Shown here: piece after piece, positions 6,322 through 12,664 of the stretch | Position numbering within the stretch: position 1 is the stretch's first letter | Layout: each line of letters starts with the position of its first letter | Assembly (NCBI GenBank): GCA_030605045.1 | Contig: JAUWBK010000009.1 | Span: 1 to 13,881, forward strand | From: Dehalococcoidia bacterium | GTDB lineage: Bacteria > Chloroflexota > Dehalococcoidia > Dehalococcoidales > RBG-16-60-22 | Direction of reading: 5' to 3' | DNA length: 13,881 bases | Program-made: the position numbers and the translations under genes | The notes under the pieces: model-generated | Told to the model about the DNA's origin: nothing | The model's database searches: none | The model's input: the letters and a program-made list of their open reading frames with translations, nothing else

Positions 6322-8031
6322 TTAACTTCTGCCAAATTCCCGCCGCAACTGCCCTGAGCTGAGGTGGAGCATGGTCGGCCGACCGTGGGGACAGGTATGG
6401 GGGGTATCGGCTTGCTCCAGTTGCCGCACCAGTTCCCGCATCTCATCATCGGTCAACACCTGTCCCGCCCTCACCGCACCACTGTGACAGGCAATGGCGA
6501 TAGCAATCTTTTCCATCCAGTCGCTTTTGTCCTCTCCTGAATACGAATCCAACAATTCCCTCAGCACCCCTACCCAGTCGGTATTGTTGAGCCAACGTGG
6601 CACCGCTCTGACGAGGTAAGTTCGAGCACCAAAGGGCTCAATGGAGAAACCAAATTCCGCCAAATCTTCATAGTGTGACTTTAAGACCTCTTCTTGCTTC
6701 GGGCTAACCTCAAAGGTCACCGGCTCAAGCAGACCCTGAACCTCTATTTCCTGTCGTGACCGCTGCTGCTTAATCTGCTCAAAAATAATACGCTCGTGGG
6801 CAGCATGCTGGTCAATGAGATACAGTCCGTCCGGACCTTCAGCCACAATGTAGCTACTCATCAGTTGACCCAATACCCGTAGCACCGGCAGTGATACCGC
6901 CAGAGTCTGGGGTGCTTCCGGTGATGGAATAGTAGACCGACTACTGACCGCGGCTGACGTCCATAATGCCGGCCCTCGCCCGGGGGGAGAGGCATACGCA
7001 GTGGCTACTTCCTCGATTTTGGGCACCGGCATCTGGGCCACCAAAGTCTGCCGGACTGCCTTCTGGACGGCGACAAAAACCTGGTGCTCCTTCTGGAACT
7101 TCACCTCGCTCTTGGTGGGATGAATATTAACGTCCACCTCGGTCAGTGGCAGTGCGATATTGACAATAGCTACCGGATGCTTCCCGGCCGGCAAAAGTCC
7201 GTGGTAAGCCTCCTCCACCGCCCAGGCCAAGAGTCGACTGTTTACCCAGCGGCGATTAAGAAAAAAGCTGAGGTAGCCCCGCCCGGCACGACTTACGGCT
7301 GGTGAACCAACCATACCCGTTACCTGAACTGAGGCTGTCCCACTTTCCCAGTCACTACCTTCAATTTCGAGCATATTCTGGGCGATTTCGACTCCGTAAA
7401 CCTCAATGACACTGTCCATGAGTCGACCTCGACCCGCAGTTCGAAGTGCCTTTCTGCCGTCGATAAACAAAGTAAAGCCGATTTCAGGAAAGGCAAGGGC
7501 GTATTGACTGGCCACATTAGCGATATGGCTGTTTTCCGTAGCTATTGACTTGAGAAATTTTAATCTGGCGGGCACTTTGCGGAATAGATTCCGCACCGCG
7601 ACCGTCGTTCCCCGGGGACGTGCCTGGCTTTTCCGGTTAACGATAACACCATCCTCCAAGCTGAGATAGGTGCCCACCGATTCATCTGCAGTGCAGGTAA
7701 CGATATCCACCTGAGCTACGGCGGCGACGCTAGGTAGCGCCTCGCCACGAAAGCCAAGGCTGCTAATCGACTGCAAATCTCCCAAATTGTCTATCTTGCT
7801 GGTGGCATAACGCTCAAAGGCAAGCGCAACCTCTGCCGCCGGAATGCCGGCACCGTTATCAGTGACTCGAATCGAGCTTACCCCACCACCCTTCACCTCA
7901 ACCGCAATCTGGCTCGCGCCGGCATCCAGCGCATTCTCCACCAGCTCCTTCACCACCGACGCCGGCCTTTCCACCACCTCACCAGCGGCAATCTGGGAGA
8001 CTACTTTTTTATCGAGAACTTTGATGGGCAT
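6322..8031 (-). CDS. mutL: DNA mismatch repair protein MutL
   Basis: MutL couples mismatch recognition by MutS to strand incision and excision. The 569-residue protein begins with the GHKL ATPase domain: general base E29 and N33 in VVKELVENALDAGA, DNGAGIP from D58, TSKI at 77-80, and GFRGEAL at 93-99. After a variable linker (about 330-380) comes the C-terminal dimerisation/endonuclease domain. It has DQHAAHERIIFE at 407-418, matching DQHA(X)2E(X)4E, the ACHSGAV motif (514-520) and CPHGRPT (547-553). These make it a nicking-type MutL, as in bacteria lacking MutH. The ATG at 8031 has TAGGA (8041-8045) 9 nt upstream. mutS is not in the window. It follows pcrA on the same strand, with its own promoter in the 62-nt gap. 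Confidence 0.97.
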   Translation of the reverse strand: MPIKVLDKKVVSQIAAGEVVERPASVVKELVENALDAGASQIAVEVKGGGVSSIRVTDNGAGIPAAEVALAFERYATSKIDNLGDLQSISSLGFRGEALPSVAAVAQVDIVTCTADESVGTYLSLEDGVIVNRKSQARPRGTTVAVRNLFRKVPARLKFLKSIATENSHIANVASQYALAFPEIGFTLFIDGRKALRTAGRGRLMDSVIEVYGVEIAQNMLEIEGSDWESGTASVQVTGMVGSPAVSRAGRGYLSFFLNRRWVNSRLLAWAVEEAYHGLLPAGKHPVAIVNIALPLTEVDVNIHPTKSEVKFQKEHQVFVAVQKAVRQTLVAQMPVPKIEEVATAYASPPGRGPALWTSAAVSSRSTIPSPEAPQTLAVSLPVLRVLGQLMSSYIVAEGPDGLYLIDQHAAHERIIFEQIKQQRSRQEIEVQGLLEPVTFEVSPKQEEVLKSHYEDLAEFGFSIEPFGARTYLVRAVPRWLNNTDWVGVLRELLDSYSGEDKSDWMEKIAIAIACHSGAVRAGQVLTDDEMRELVRQLEQADTPHTCPHGRPTMLHLSSGQLRREFGRS

Positions 8032-8050
8032 AGCAAACTATCCTAAATAT

Positions 8051-8079
8051 ATCTTACACGGTTTCGTGTAAAAAGTCAA
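8051..8079 (-). promoter_or_regulatory. mutL promoter overlapping a palindromic operator
   Basis: On the minus strand TTGACT (8074-8079) and TAAGAT (8051-8056) are 17 nt apart. The spacer and part of the -10 are filled by an inverted repeat, TTACACG-N4-CGTGTAA, at 8054-8071. A dimeric repressor bound here would block RNA polymerase. There is no T-run on either side, so a terminator is unlikely. The sequence does not match the SOS boxes I know (CTG-N10-CAG, or GAAC-N4-GTTC), so the regulator is unknown. Confidence 0.5.
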
Positions 8080-8093
8080 TAGTTTTTAGCAAA

Positions 8094-10274
8094 TTATTGT
8101 ATTTTTTCCAGCCTGGCAAAGCTCAGCAGGAGCTTCTTTATTCCGGCCCCATCAAAAACAACCACCACCTCAGTATCATCTTTCGCTGGCTGGACGCTCA
8201 CCACCACCCCATCGCCAAACTGGGCATGGTGGACGTGGTCGCCGGCACTTAATTCGGGAAGCGACAGCTTGGCCGCCGGCGCTTTATTCCAGGAATACAT
8301 CGCGGTGGCGAGCTGGCTATCCTCACCCTGCCACAACTCACCACCGGAAATCAGGTGCGGCGGTATATCCTGCAAAAAGCGCGAGGGTCGATTTATGGTG
8401 CTACCCCCCATGAGGCTACGACGAAAGGCGCGCACCAGATATACCCGCTTCTTGGCTCTGGTAATACCGACGTAGCAAAGTCGCCGCTCCTCCTCCATTT
8501 GCTCCGGGTCGTCAAACGACCTGATATGAGGCAGGAGACCATCCTCCACGCCGACGATAAACACCACCGAGAATTCCAGTCCCTTCGCCTGATGCAGCGT
8601 AATCAGGGTGGCAGCATCGATACTTTCGTCGAGTCCGTCCACATCAGATACCAGCGTTACTCCCTCGAGAAAAGCGGCTAAACCTTCGGCAGGTTTCAAA
8701 TCGCGATATTCCCGGGTTACCGTGCGCAGCTCAAGGATATTCTCCCAGCGTTCCTCCCCATCCAGCCCACCTAAGATATATTCCTTATATCCCGACTTTT
8801 CGACCACCAGATCGAACAAGTCAACCAGATTTAGCTTCCGACTGCGGGCGATAAATCCTTCCATCAGGTCGACAAAGCCAGTAAACGCCTTTATGGTACG
8901 AGAGTTAAAAGGAGGTCGGTGCTCCGTCGTCTCATTCTCTTGCTGCGCCGCGACCATTTGCAACGCCCGATACTCGGAGATGTCCCGAGACCTTGCCCAC
9001 TGGGAAAGCTCACTCAGGCTACGCTGCCCGATGCCACGCTGGGGAACATTGATGATGCGCAGCAGGCTGACACTGTCATAAGGATTCTGGATGAGTCGGA
9101 GATAAGCAACAATATCCTTAATCTCTCGTCGCTCATAGAAACGAGTACCGGCGACCAATTTATAGGGCACCCCGTAACGAATAAAAGCCTCTTCAAGGAC
9201 TCTCGATTGGGCATTGGTGCGGTACATGATGGCGCATTCACTCCGTTTGAATTCTCCCTGACTCACCAGTTGCTCGACCTCGTTGACGACAAACTGGGCT
9301 TCCTCCTGCTCGGTATAGGTCTCAACCACTTCCGACAGTACGCCCGTCTCATTATCCGTCCATAAGCCCTTGGGCTTACGCTGCTGACTGGCGGCAATAA
9401 TATAACTGGCCGTCTCCAGAATCATTTTGGTCGAGCGATAGTTCTGCTCCAGCAAGACTACCTTAGCCTCGGGATAATCCTTCTCAAAATTGAGAATATT
9501 ACGCAGGTCGGCAAACCGCCAGGAGTAAATCGACTGATCAGGGTCGCCAACCACACATAGATTGCGATATTTACCGGCGAGCTGTTTCATCAGCTCATAC
9601 TGCACTAGGTTAGTATCCTGAAACTCGTCTACCTGGAGATGCAGGTATCGCGACTGGTATCGAGATAGTAGCTGAGGATTTTGCCGGAATAAGTGCACCA
9701 CCTTCAGTAACAGGTCATCAAAATCGAGGGCATTACTTTCCGTCAGCAGCTGCTGATAGCGCTCATAAACTCGCTGCACCACCTCTTCAAAATAGCTGCG
9801 GGGTAGATAGTCGGCCGGGGTTAACAAGCGACTCTTTGCCGCGGTTATCCCCGAGCGTATCGCCCGGGGAGCGTATTGCTTGGGGTCAAGGTCGACTGCC
9901 TGAAGACTCCGCTTGATTAGGCTTATCTGGTCCTCTTCATCGTAGATGACAAACCCGGAGTTAACGCCGATGGCTTTGCCATCCCGACGCAGGATACGGG
10001 CACAAATGGCGTGGAAGGTGCCGATAGTTAAATCCCCCGCCGAATCCCTGACCAGTCGGTGAAGTCTCTCCTCCATTTCCCGGGCGGCTTTGTTGGTGAA
10101 GGTAACCGCCATAATGCGGCGCGGACTAACTCCACAAACCTTAATGAGATAAGCGATGCGATGGGTGATAACCCTGGTCTTGCCGCTGCCCGGGCCAGCT
10201 AAAATCAGCACCGGCCCGTTAATCGTCTCGACGGCTTCTCTCTGCGCGGGGTTAAGCTCAGACAAAATGTCCAT
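8094..10274 (-). CDS. pcrA: ATP-dependent 3'-5' DNA helicase PcrA/UvrD
   Basis: This superfamily 1A helicase unwinds DNA in nucleotide-excision and mismatch repair and during replication-fork repair. All motifs are present in the 726 residues: LNPAQREAV (Q-motif region, 7-15), AGPGSGKT Walker A (26-33), VTFTNKAAREMEER (57-70), VDEFQDT motif II (215-221), GDPDQSIYSWR motif III (243-253), EQNYRST motif IV (276-282), TLHQAKGLEF motif V (559-568) and YVGITRAKKR motif VI (601-610). A C-terminal Tudor-like domain (about 675-726, GDHVHHAQFGDGVVV) is the part that in PcrA binds RNA polymerase. The length is as expected for PcrA. The ATG at 10274 has no SD; a TATAAT only 6 nt upstream predicts a leaderless mRNA. 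mutL follows on the same strand. Confidence 0.96.
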   Translation of the reverse strand: MDILSELNPAQREAVETINGPVLILAGPGSGKTRVITHRIAYLIKVCGVSPRRIMAVTFTNKAAREMEERLHRLVRDSAGDLTIGTFHAICARILRRDGKAIGVNSGFVIYDEEDQISLIKRSLQAVDLDPKQYAPRAIRSGITAAKSRLLTPADYLPRSYFEEVVQRVYERYQQLLTESNALDFDDLLLKVVHLFRQNPQLLSRYQSRYLHLQVDEFQDTNLVQYELMKQLAGKYRNLCVVGDPDQSIYSWRFADLRNILNFEKDYPEAKVVLLEQNYRSTKMILETASYIIAASQQRKPKGLWTDNETGVLSEVVETYTEQEEAQFVVNEVEQLVSQGEFKRSECAIMYRTNAQSRVLEEAFIRYGVPYKLVAGTRFYERREIKDIVAYLRLIQNPYDSVSLLRIINVPQRGIGQRSLSELSQWARSRDISEYRALQMVAAQQENETTEHRPPFNSRTIKAFTGFVDLMEGFIARSRKLNLVDLFDLVVEKSGYKEYILGGLDGEERWENILELRTVTREYRDLKPAEGLAAFLEGVTLVSDVDGLDESIDAATLITLHQAKGLEFSVVFIVGVEDGLLPHIRSFDDPEQMEEERRLCYVGITRAKKRVYLVRAFRRSLMGGSTINRPSRFLQDIPPHLISGGELWQGEDSQLATAMYSWNKAPAAKLSLPELSAGDHVHHAQFGDGVVVSVQPAKDDTEVVVVFDGAGIKKLLLSFARLEKIQ

Positions 10275-10280
10275 CAGTTA

Positions 10281-10286
10281 ATTATA
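10281..10286 (-). promoter_or_regulatory. -10 box of pcrA, 6 nt from the start codon
   Basis: A perfect TATAAT (ATTATA on the + strand) is followed by TAACTG and then the ATG. No good -35 is visible at 16-18 nt. The box is inside a 12-mer, ATTATAACTAAT (10281-10292), repeated exactly at 10804-10815 over the -10 of the 127-aa gene. Confidence 0.45.
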
Positions 10287-10331
10287 ACTAATAAGGGAAG
10301 CTGATACTAGCTCCCCTGAACCTTTGAGCGC

Positions 10332-10349
10332 GCGGAATGTAGTTATGGC
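10332..10349. repeat. Copy A of an 18-nt repeat upstream of pcrA
   Basis: GCGGAATGTAGTTATGGC matches copy B at 10872-10889 at 16 of 18 positions; both differences are C/T changes. The copies lie in the same order relative to the shared ATTATAACTAAT 12-mer, so they look like remnants of one duplicated intergenic region. Confidence 0.5.
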
Positions 10350-10389
10350 GGCTATTTTGTAGATAAAATCAGATAAAATAAACGGAAGA

Positions 10390-10773
10390 CTAGCGTACCA
10401 ACAAAGAAACTAGAAAAGCAATTGCGATGATAACTATGACTCCAATAGTAATATAAAAAAGCGCTTTCCAAGAAGACGCTTTTCTTACATAAAAATTGCA
10501 CGGTACTCCTACTCTAGCTATTTGAATTCCAACGGTATCCTTATTAAGAATTCCCCTCAAGTGGATGCCAATATATATTTTGCCGATACCGATATCACCA
10601 GCCGGTTTTAATTTACAAGTTATCCAATTCTTTCTATCCAAGGAAATGTTTATGTAGTCGCCCCATCTGATGTCTTGTGGTTTATTGGCTTTGTGGATTC
10701 TAATAATCGACTGCCCGTAGTCAGCTTCGTCAGCCTCTCTAACTCTCAAAAATAGTTCAGAAGTTCGTGACAT
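10390..10773 (-). CDS. CDC48/VAT N-domain-like double-psi β-barrel protein with C-terminal membrane anchor
   Basis: The 127-residue protein has two parts. Residues 6-87 have the pattern of the CDC48/VAT N-terminal double-psi barrel: FLRVREADEADYGQSIIRI (8-26) corresponds to the LRVAEA...DxGxxxxRl start, WGDYINI (37-43) to GDVVEI, and the GIQIARV end (82-88) to GDKVKVRKV. Residues 106-126 are one hydrophobic helix ending in LLVR, a tail anchor that would leave the barrel in the cytoplasm. No AAA+ domain follows, unlike in CDC48. A role as an adaptor for a protease, unfoldase or nucleotide-dependent partner is only a guess. The ATG at 10773 follows AAGGCGGG by about 6 nt. It lies between pcrA and a 48-aa ORF on the same strand and is richer in A+T than pcrA. 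Confidence 0.75.
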   Translation of the reverse strand: MSRTSELFLRVREADEADYGQSIIRIHKANKPQDIRWGDYINISLDRKNWITCKLKPAGDIGIGKIYIGIHLRGILNKDTVGIQIARVGVPCNFYVRKASSWKALFYITIGVIVIIAIAFLVSLLVR

Positions 10774-10803
10774 AGGTTCCCGCCTTTTTACTCAGTAAGA
10801 GCC

Positions 10804-10833
10804 ATTATAACTAATTAACATATTCTTTTTCAA
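10804..10833 (-). promoter_or_regulatory. Promoter of the 127-aa barrel protein gene
   Basis: On the minus strand TTGAAA (10828-10833; 5 of 6) and a perfect TATAAT (10804-10809) are 18 nt apart. The start would be near 10797, giving a leader of about 24 nt that contains the SD. The -10 lies in the 12-mer shared with the pcrA promoter. Confidence 0.6.
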
Positions 10834-10871
10834 AACCGGCAAAAGTAGGCGAGAGATGAACATATATCTGT

Positions 10872-10889
10872 GCGGAATGCAGTTACGGC
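10872..10889. repeat. Copy B of the 18-nt repeat
   Basis: GCGGAATGCAGTTACGGC, 16 of 18 identical to copy A at 10332-10349. It sits 29 nt past the stop of the 48-aa ORF, while copy A sits 41 nt past the stop of the 127-aa gene. The two copies bracket the 127-aa gene in direct orientation. Confidence 0.5.
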
Positions 10890-10917
10890 AATTGAGAAGG
10901 AGGTGGTGTTGGCAATA

Positions 10918-11064
10918 TTAAGGTAACAATTCGCTAAGTTGGATGTTGACCTTATTAAAATCTACGGTCAAGATGCCAGTATTATCATCGTAGTAGAAAG
11001 CTTCAGGTTTCACTATATCCGATGGACTTGGCTTATCTCTGGATGCTCTAACACGTAAACACAT
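10918..11064 (-). CDS. Small 48-aa hypothetical protein
   Basis: An ATG at 11064 opens 48 codons ending in TAA at 10918-10920. The SD is one of the best in the window: AAAGGAGGTAG, with GGAGG at 11073-11077 and 8 nt to the ATG. The peptide starts MCLRVRASRDKPSPSD and ends in a segment with DDNTGILTVDFNKVNIQL (26-43), which reads like a β-hairpin rather than random translation. It has no signal peptide or membrane helix. I do not recognise a family. It begins 87 nt after the stop of the 360-aa membrane protein on the same strand and could share its transcript. The strength of the ribosome site is the main reason to believe it is translated. Confidence 0.6.
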   Translation of the reverse strand: MCLRVRASRDKPSPSDIVKPEAFYYDDNTGILTVDFNKVNIQLSELLP

Positions 11065-11124
11065 TTTAGCTACCTCCTTTTACTACTTCTATTAAGTCTC
11101 TCCTGTATTTGGTCCAGTCACAGC

Positions 11125-11151
11125 ACGATAACGCTTTTACTCACGTATCGT
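11125..11151 (-). other. Imperfect hairpin just after the 360-aa gene
   Basis: ACGATA (11125-11130) plus CG (11132-11133) pairs with CG plus TATCGT (11144-11151), with one bulged A. It starts at the base next to the stop codon of the 360-aa gene. No T-run follows, so it is more likely an RNA-processing or stability element than a full terminator. Confidence 0.3.
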
Positions 11152-12234
11152 TTACTCTGGCAGCTGTGCTCTCTGAATCAGCTCGTCAAGCCTGTCTTGA
11201 AAGCCTAGCCAACCACCGAGATAGATAACATATTCCTTCGAGAAGGTTGGACATTGGTGTAAGCCACATTTTTCACATGCCATTTTGTCATACAAGCGCT
11301 TGAACTCACCATATCCCTTGAAGTCCTTCACGTTTTTATTAGGGTGAGCTCGTATCCAGTCCTCAAACTTTCCAGATGCTTTTCTAAAAGCTTCAACCTC
11401 CTTACCGTCCACAAATGAAAGAATTTTGTTGCGCTTTTTCTCCTGCCTATTCATGTCAGTAGTAACATTTCTCAAAACGTACAGCCAACCCTTGATTCTC
11501 GACACGATTTTCTGCTCCTTGTCACTGGATTCACCGGCATCCCTCAATTCGAGCAACTCCATAGAATCCTTTAAGACATAAATCATTGGATGATGCACTG
11601 CTGTCTTGATGCGACTTTGAATCGATGTAAGTGAGTCCTGAAGCTTTGAAATTTCTTCCGAGTTTTCACTTTCCTGGATGCAATAGGCAACCGTCCTCGC
11701 ACAGTCGAGCAGTGTGTTTATGAATACCAGAAACAAAGATGTATCTTCGAGTGTAAGGTTGGGGAAACGATAGTACCACATGTTAACTACATCTTCAGCT
11801 GAACTTGGGAAGGTGTCTAACCTTGTGAGTAAATCTTCGATAGCTCTCTCCTTATCACGACTCTTTCTATAATGAGCCACTTCACTAGTTATGCTCCAAA
11901 GTTGGTTCCACATATGCGACGTCCGCTCAATGCACTCCCATCGTCTCTCTCTAGCTTCCTCTCTTCTTCTACGCTCGCGTACGAGTCGATTTTGCTTGAT
12001 AGCTTCTACAATCTTAAAACGGCTTTCCAAGACTAATAGAATGATTGGAATAATAAGGCCGGCTGCAACAACATTCAAAGTACCGGATTCAAGATAGTTC
12101 CAGAGCTGAACCCAGATATTGTCACTTGGATTCGCTTCCTTGTAGATAATGAATGCTATAACGAGTACCACAAGTAGTCCTAAGGGCAAGCCAATCCAAA
12201 AGGCGGCGCCTCCAAATCCTAGCTTGTTCCTCAT
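11152..12234 (-). CDS. Membrane protein of unknown function, two N-terminal helices and a large cytoplasmic domain
   Basis: I do not recognise this 360-residue protein. Two hydrophobic helices (about 10-31 and 53-69) are followed by a very basic, probably helical stretch (72-104, including VRERRRREEARERR), then a long, mainly helical and charged domain. Near the C-terminus C320, C323 and C328 (CEKCGLHQC) form a small cysteine cluster that might bind metal, though a fourth ligand is not obvious (H326 is possible). The start is set at ATG 12234 because AAGGGGGT lies 8 nt upstream. The frame also opens at GTG 12282 (16 residues longer), where the SD is poor. The leader carries a strong promoter, a short ORF and a terminator-like hairpin, so the gene is probably conditionally expressed. 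Its composition is A+T-richer than pcrA and mutL, in line with an accessory gene. Confidence 0.75.
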   Translation of the reverse strand: MRNKLGFGGAAFWIGLPLGLLVVLVIAFIIYKEANPSDNIWVQLWNYLESGTLNVVAAGLIIPIILLVLESRFKIVEAIKQNRLVRERRRREEARERRWECIERTSHMWNQLWSITSEVAHYRKSRDKERAIEDLLTRLDTFPSSAEDVVNMWYYRFPNLTLEDTSLFLVFINTLLDCARTVAYCIQESENSEEISKLQDSLTSIQSRIKTAVHHPMIYVLKDSMELLELRDAGESSDKEQKIVSRIKGWLYVLRNVTTDMNRQEKKRNKILSFVDGKEVEAFRKASGKFEDWIRAHPNKNVKDFKGYGEFKRLYDKMACEKCGLHQCPTFSKEYVIYLGGWLGFQDRLDELIQRAQLPE

Positions 12235-12341
12235 ACTGAAGACCCCCTTTTCATCCGAAGTCTTTCCCAATTGCGATGCCACGTCTCGCCTAGTTTATGT
12301 GTCCATGGCTCTACGCTCTCTAGCACCCCGGCAAGAGTAAC

Positions 12342-12394
12342 AAAAAAGGGCGCTAGCAACCGCATAAAATCTAACGGTCACCAGTGCCCCTTTT
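12342..12394 (-). terminator. Terminator-like hairpin in the leader of the 360-aa gene (candidate attenuator)
   Basis: On the minus strand AAAAGGGGC (12386-12394) pairs with GCGCCCTTTT (12344-12353) with one bulged G, and the stem runs into a T6 tract (12342-12347). Inside the loop ACCG (12375-12378) can pair with CGGT (12359-12362). The element lies about 50-105 nt after the predicted transcription start and some 110 nt before the CDS, so it would end transcription early unless disrupted. Confidence 0.55.
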
Positions 12395-12397
12395 CAT
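12371..12397 (-). CDS. 8-codon leader ORF (MKRGTGDR) overlapping the attenuator
   Basis: ATG at 12397 is 7 nt after AGGAG (12405-12409) and is followed by AAA AGG GGC ACT GGT GAC CGT TAG. Its second to fourth codons form the 5' arm of the terminator stem. A ribosome held on this ORF would prevent the stem forming, the arrangement seen in translational attenuation leaders. That it is translated is inferred from the SD and position only. Confidence 0.45.
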   Translation of the reverse strand: MKRGTGDR

Positions 12398-12453
12398 CAC
12401 CACACTCCTAATCCTATATGCTATTCTAAGGCTGTTTCACATCAGGTAAGCTT

Positions 12454-12481
12454 ATTATAGTCCTATTTGTGTGATTGTCAA
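12454..12481 (-). promoter_or_regulatory. Consensus σ70 promoter driving the leader and 360-aa gene
   Basis: On the minus strand a perfect TTGACA (12476-12481) and a perfect TATAAT (12454-12459) are 16 nt apart. Transcription would start near 12447, giving a leader of about 210 nt before ATG 12234. This is the closest match to consensus in the window. The remaining bases of the 430-nt gap (12235-12664) hold only the leader elements and the divergent ars promoter region. Confidence 0.75.
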
Positions 12482-12551
12482 TACTGGTTTAAGTTGATCT
12501 CACAGTGAAAATATATTTATTGTCAGCAACAATTCAGACCCAGTCTCTTTA

Positions 12552-12570
12552 GGTTTTTACCTGGTAAAAC
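12552..12570. promoter_or_regulatory. Inverted repeat upstream of the arsR promoter
   Basis: GTTTTTACC (12553-12561) and GGTAAAAC (12563-12570) form an inverted repeat around one base, with one extra T in the left arm. It ends 16 nt before the arsR -35 box. It could be a second binding site or a remnant; nothing else supports it. Confidence 0.25.
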
Positions 12571-12586
12571 AATAACTGAACATTAC

Positions 12587-12616
12587 TTGACGTGCTTTTA
12601 AGAAAAGTGATAAAGT
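12587..12616 (+). promoter_or_regulatory. Predicted promoter of the arsR-acr3 operon
   Basis: TTGACG (12587-12592; 5 of 6) and TAAAGT (12611-12616; 4 of 6) are 18 nt apart. Transcription would start near 12623, at the edge of the palindrome at 12624-12637. Confidence 0.55.
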
Positions 12617-12623
12617 ATATTTA

Positions 12624-12637
12624 AATATGCGCATATT
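12624..12637. promoter_or_regulatory. Probable ArsR operator (14-bp perfect palindrome)
   Basis: AATATGCGCATATT is a perfect inverted repeat lying immediately after the -10 box and about 27 nt before the arsR start. A+T-rich dyads of this kind, overlapping the start point, are the usual sites of ArsR/SmtB repressors, so autoregulation of the operon is likely. Confidence 0.6.
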
Positions 12638-12664
12638 GGCATTTAAATTATCTGGAGGGAAGTG

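Noticed and set aside
8054..8071. Reading the pcrA-mutL palindrome as an intrinsic terminator
   Set aside because: The stem is only 7 bp, A+T-rich, and lacks a T-run on the minus strand; it fits between -35 and -10 boxes instead.
8608..9081. Long plus-strand open frame (157 codons) inside pcrA
   Set aside because: It is antisense to conserved helicase sequence; its serine- and arginine-rich translation is typical of a shadow frame in a G+C-rich gene.
8919..9365. Second plus-strand open frame (148 codons) inside pcrA
   Set aside because: It is again antisense to an intact pcrA, with no SD or promoter and no recognisable protein.
10276..10900. Insertion sequence or MITE around the 127-aa gene
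   Set aside because: The two repeated blocks are direct, not terminal inverted repeats, and there is no transposase or clear target-site duplication.
12342..12394. Reading the leader hairpin as a terminator for a plus-strand gene
   Set aside because: No plus-strand gene lies upstream; the nearest plus-strand gene to the left is the endonuclease ending at 5367. The longer T-run is on the minus strand.
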